Shown here piece by piece: positions 15,888 through 16,427 of a DNA stretch of 16,427 bases. The position numbers and the translations under genes were made by a program. Below the pieces are notes generated by a model. The model made no database searches, was not told the origin of the DNA, and was given only the letters and a program-made list of their open reading frames with translations. The number at the start of each line of letters is the position of its first letter. Within the stretch, counting starts at the first letter, position 1. Origin of the DNA: Prevotellaceae bacterium (lineage in GTDB: Bacteria; Bacteroidota; Bacteroidia; Bacteroidales; UBA932); assembly GCA_031288885.1 (NCBI GenBank), contig JAITQP010000222.1, forward strand, positions 1-16,427. The letters are read 5' to 3'.

Positions 15888-16292
15888 TTACTTTTCGCAC
15901 AGCTCCGTCAGCACGCTCTGCGTGGACTTGGGGTGCAGGAAGCCGATGGTGAGCCCCTCCGCGCCCTTGCGCCCCTGCCTGTCGATGAGCTGCACGCCCT
16001 TGGCGGCCACCTCGCTCAGCGCGCTGTTCACGCCGTCCGCCACGGCGTAGGCGATGTGGTGCACGCCTTCGCCCTTTTTGTCAATAAACTTGGCCACAGC
16101 GCCCTCGGGGTCGGTGCTTTCGAGCAGCTCAATTTTGGTTTGCCCCACCTGAAAAAAGGCGGTTTTCACCTTCTGGTCGGCCACCTCCTCAACGTTGTAG
16201 CACTTTAGACCAAGTATGTTTTCGTAGTAGGGAATGGCTGCCTCTAAGCTCTTTACGGCAATGCCAATGTGTTCAATGTGGGAAATTTTCAT
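15888..16292 (-). CDS. mce: Methylmalonyl-CoA epimerase
   Basis: The 134-residue glyoxalase-fold (VOC) enzyme has paired beta-alpha-beta-beta-beta modules. It interconverts (S)- and (R)-methylmalonyl-CoA. Metal-ligand candidates are His8 in HIEHIGIAV, Glu55 in TKIELLES (Gln in some homologues), one of His78/His79 in GEGVHHIAY and Glu130 in VLTELCEK. The start is ATG 16290-16292, giving MKISHIEHIGIAV, the usual N-terminus. An upstream in-frame ATG at 16331 would add 13 residues with no family match and would overlap the putative promoter. It is the first gene of the operon and supplies the isomer used by the decarboxylase encoded next. Confidence 0.95.
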   Translation of the reverse strand: MKISHIEHIGIAVKSLEAAIPYYENILGLKCYNVEEVADQKVKTAFFQVGQTKIELLESTDPEGAVAKFIDKKGEGVHHIAYAVADGVNSALSEVAAKGVQLIDRQGRKGAEGLTIGFLHPKSTQSVLTELCEK

Positions 16293-16318
16293 GGCGATAT
16301 TTTTTCGAAAAATTGTTA

Positions 16319-16326
16319 CGAAGGTA
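16319..16326 (-). promoter_or_regulatory. Possible -7 element of the methylmalonyl-CoA decarboxylase operon
   Basis: TACCTTCG on the - strand differs at one position from TAnnTTTG and lies 27 bases before the epimerase ATG. No clear TTG is found about 19 bases upstream, only a T-run, so the call is weak. The rest of 16327-16427 is AT-rich and shows no gene. Confidence 0.3.
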
Positions 16327-16427
16327 CGCAAAATTCAGGAAGCAGAAAAAGGAGTTTTTAAATGGTTTTGATTTTGTGCGGAAAATCAGTTGTTTTCAGC
16401 ATGATATGGTGTTGATAAAATTTTTAT

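Overview
The window looks like chromosomal DNA of a Bacteroidota, probably Bacteroidales, with unusually GC-rich coding DNA. The evidence is a protein ending in a type IX secretion (T9SS) sorting domain, promoter-like sites of the Bacteroidota type (TTG, then TACCTTTG after 18-19 bases), few Shine-Dalgarno sites, a Wzz-type protein co-encoded with a GH3/beta-lactamase fusion lipo- or exoenzyme, and a Na+-pumping methylmalonyl-CoA decarboxylase operon of the kind used in succinate-to-propionate fermentation. No species name can be supported.

Layout. (1) 1-3749, + strand: the 3' part of a very large surface protein made of 14 visible InlB-type B-repeats, a beta-sandwich region and a T9SS C-terminal domain. 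It is cut by the window edge. (2) 3770-3802: a hairpin between converging genes. (3) 3825-5036, - strand: an exported SUMF1/FGE-fold protein with an N-terminal CsgG/TolB-like domain. It is preceded by a promoter and a long leader that contains two mutually exclusive hairpins, one of them terminator-like. (4) 5530-6025 and 7290-7440: non-coding zones dense in palindromes and REP-like repeats on both sides of an rlmI-type rRNA methyltransferase gene (6074-7246, -). (5) 7485-11509, -: a two-gene operon, a Wzz-like polysaccharide co-polymerase followed by a GH3 N-acetylhexosaminidase fused to a serine beta-lactamase/esterase domain. Stop and start overlap as ATGA, and the operon has its own promoter. 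(6) 11710-16292, -: a five-gene operon in the order methylmalonyl-CoA epimerase, decarboxylase carboxyltransferase subunit, a lamin-tail/OadG-like gamma subunit, a biotin carrier protein and the Na+-translocating beta subunit. It ends in a terminator that abuts the promoter of the next operon.

How the parts work together. The five-gene operon encodes the final steps of the methylmalonyl-CoA branch. The epimerase interconverts (S)- and (R)-methylmalonyl-CoA. The carboxyltransferase moves CO2 to biotin on the carrier, and the membrane beta subunit releases CO2 while exporting Na+. The gamma-like subunit carries a lamin-tail domain that should lie outside the inner membrane, an architecture that deserves a second look. 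The Wzz/GH3 pair concerns the cell envelope. The SUMF1 gene and the repeat protein are further exported proteins without a clear metabolic link to the rest.

The strongest candidates for something undescribed are the leader RNA upstream of the SUMF1 gene (5163-5410), the lamin-tail/OadG fusion, and the nested palindromic elements at 5610-5752 and 5860-6012.
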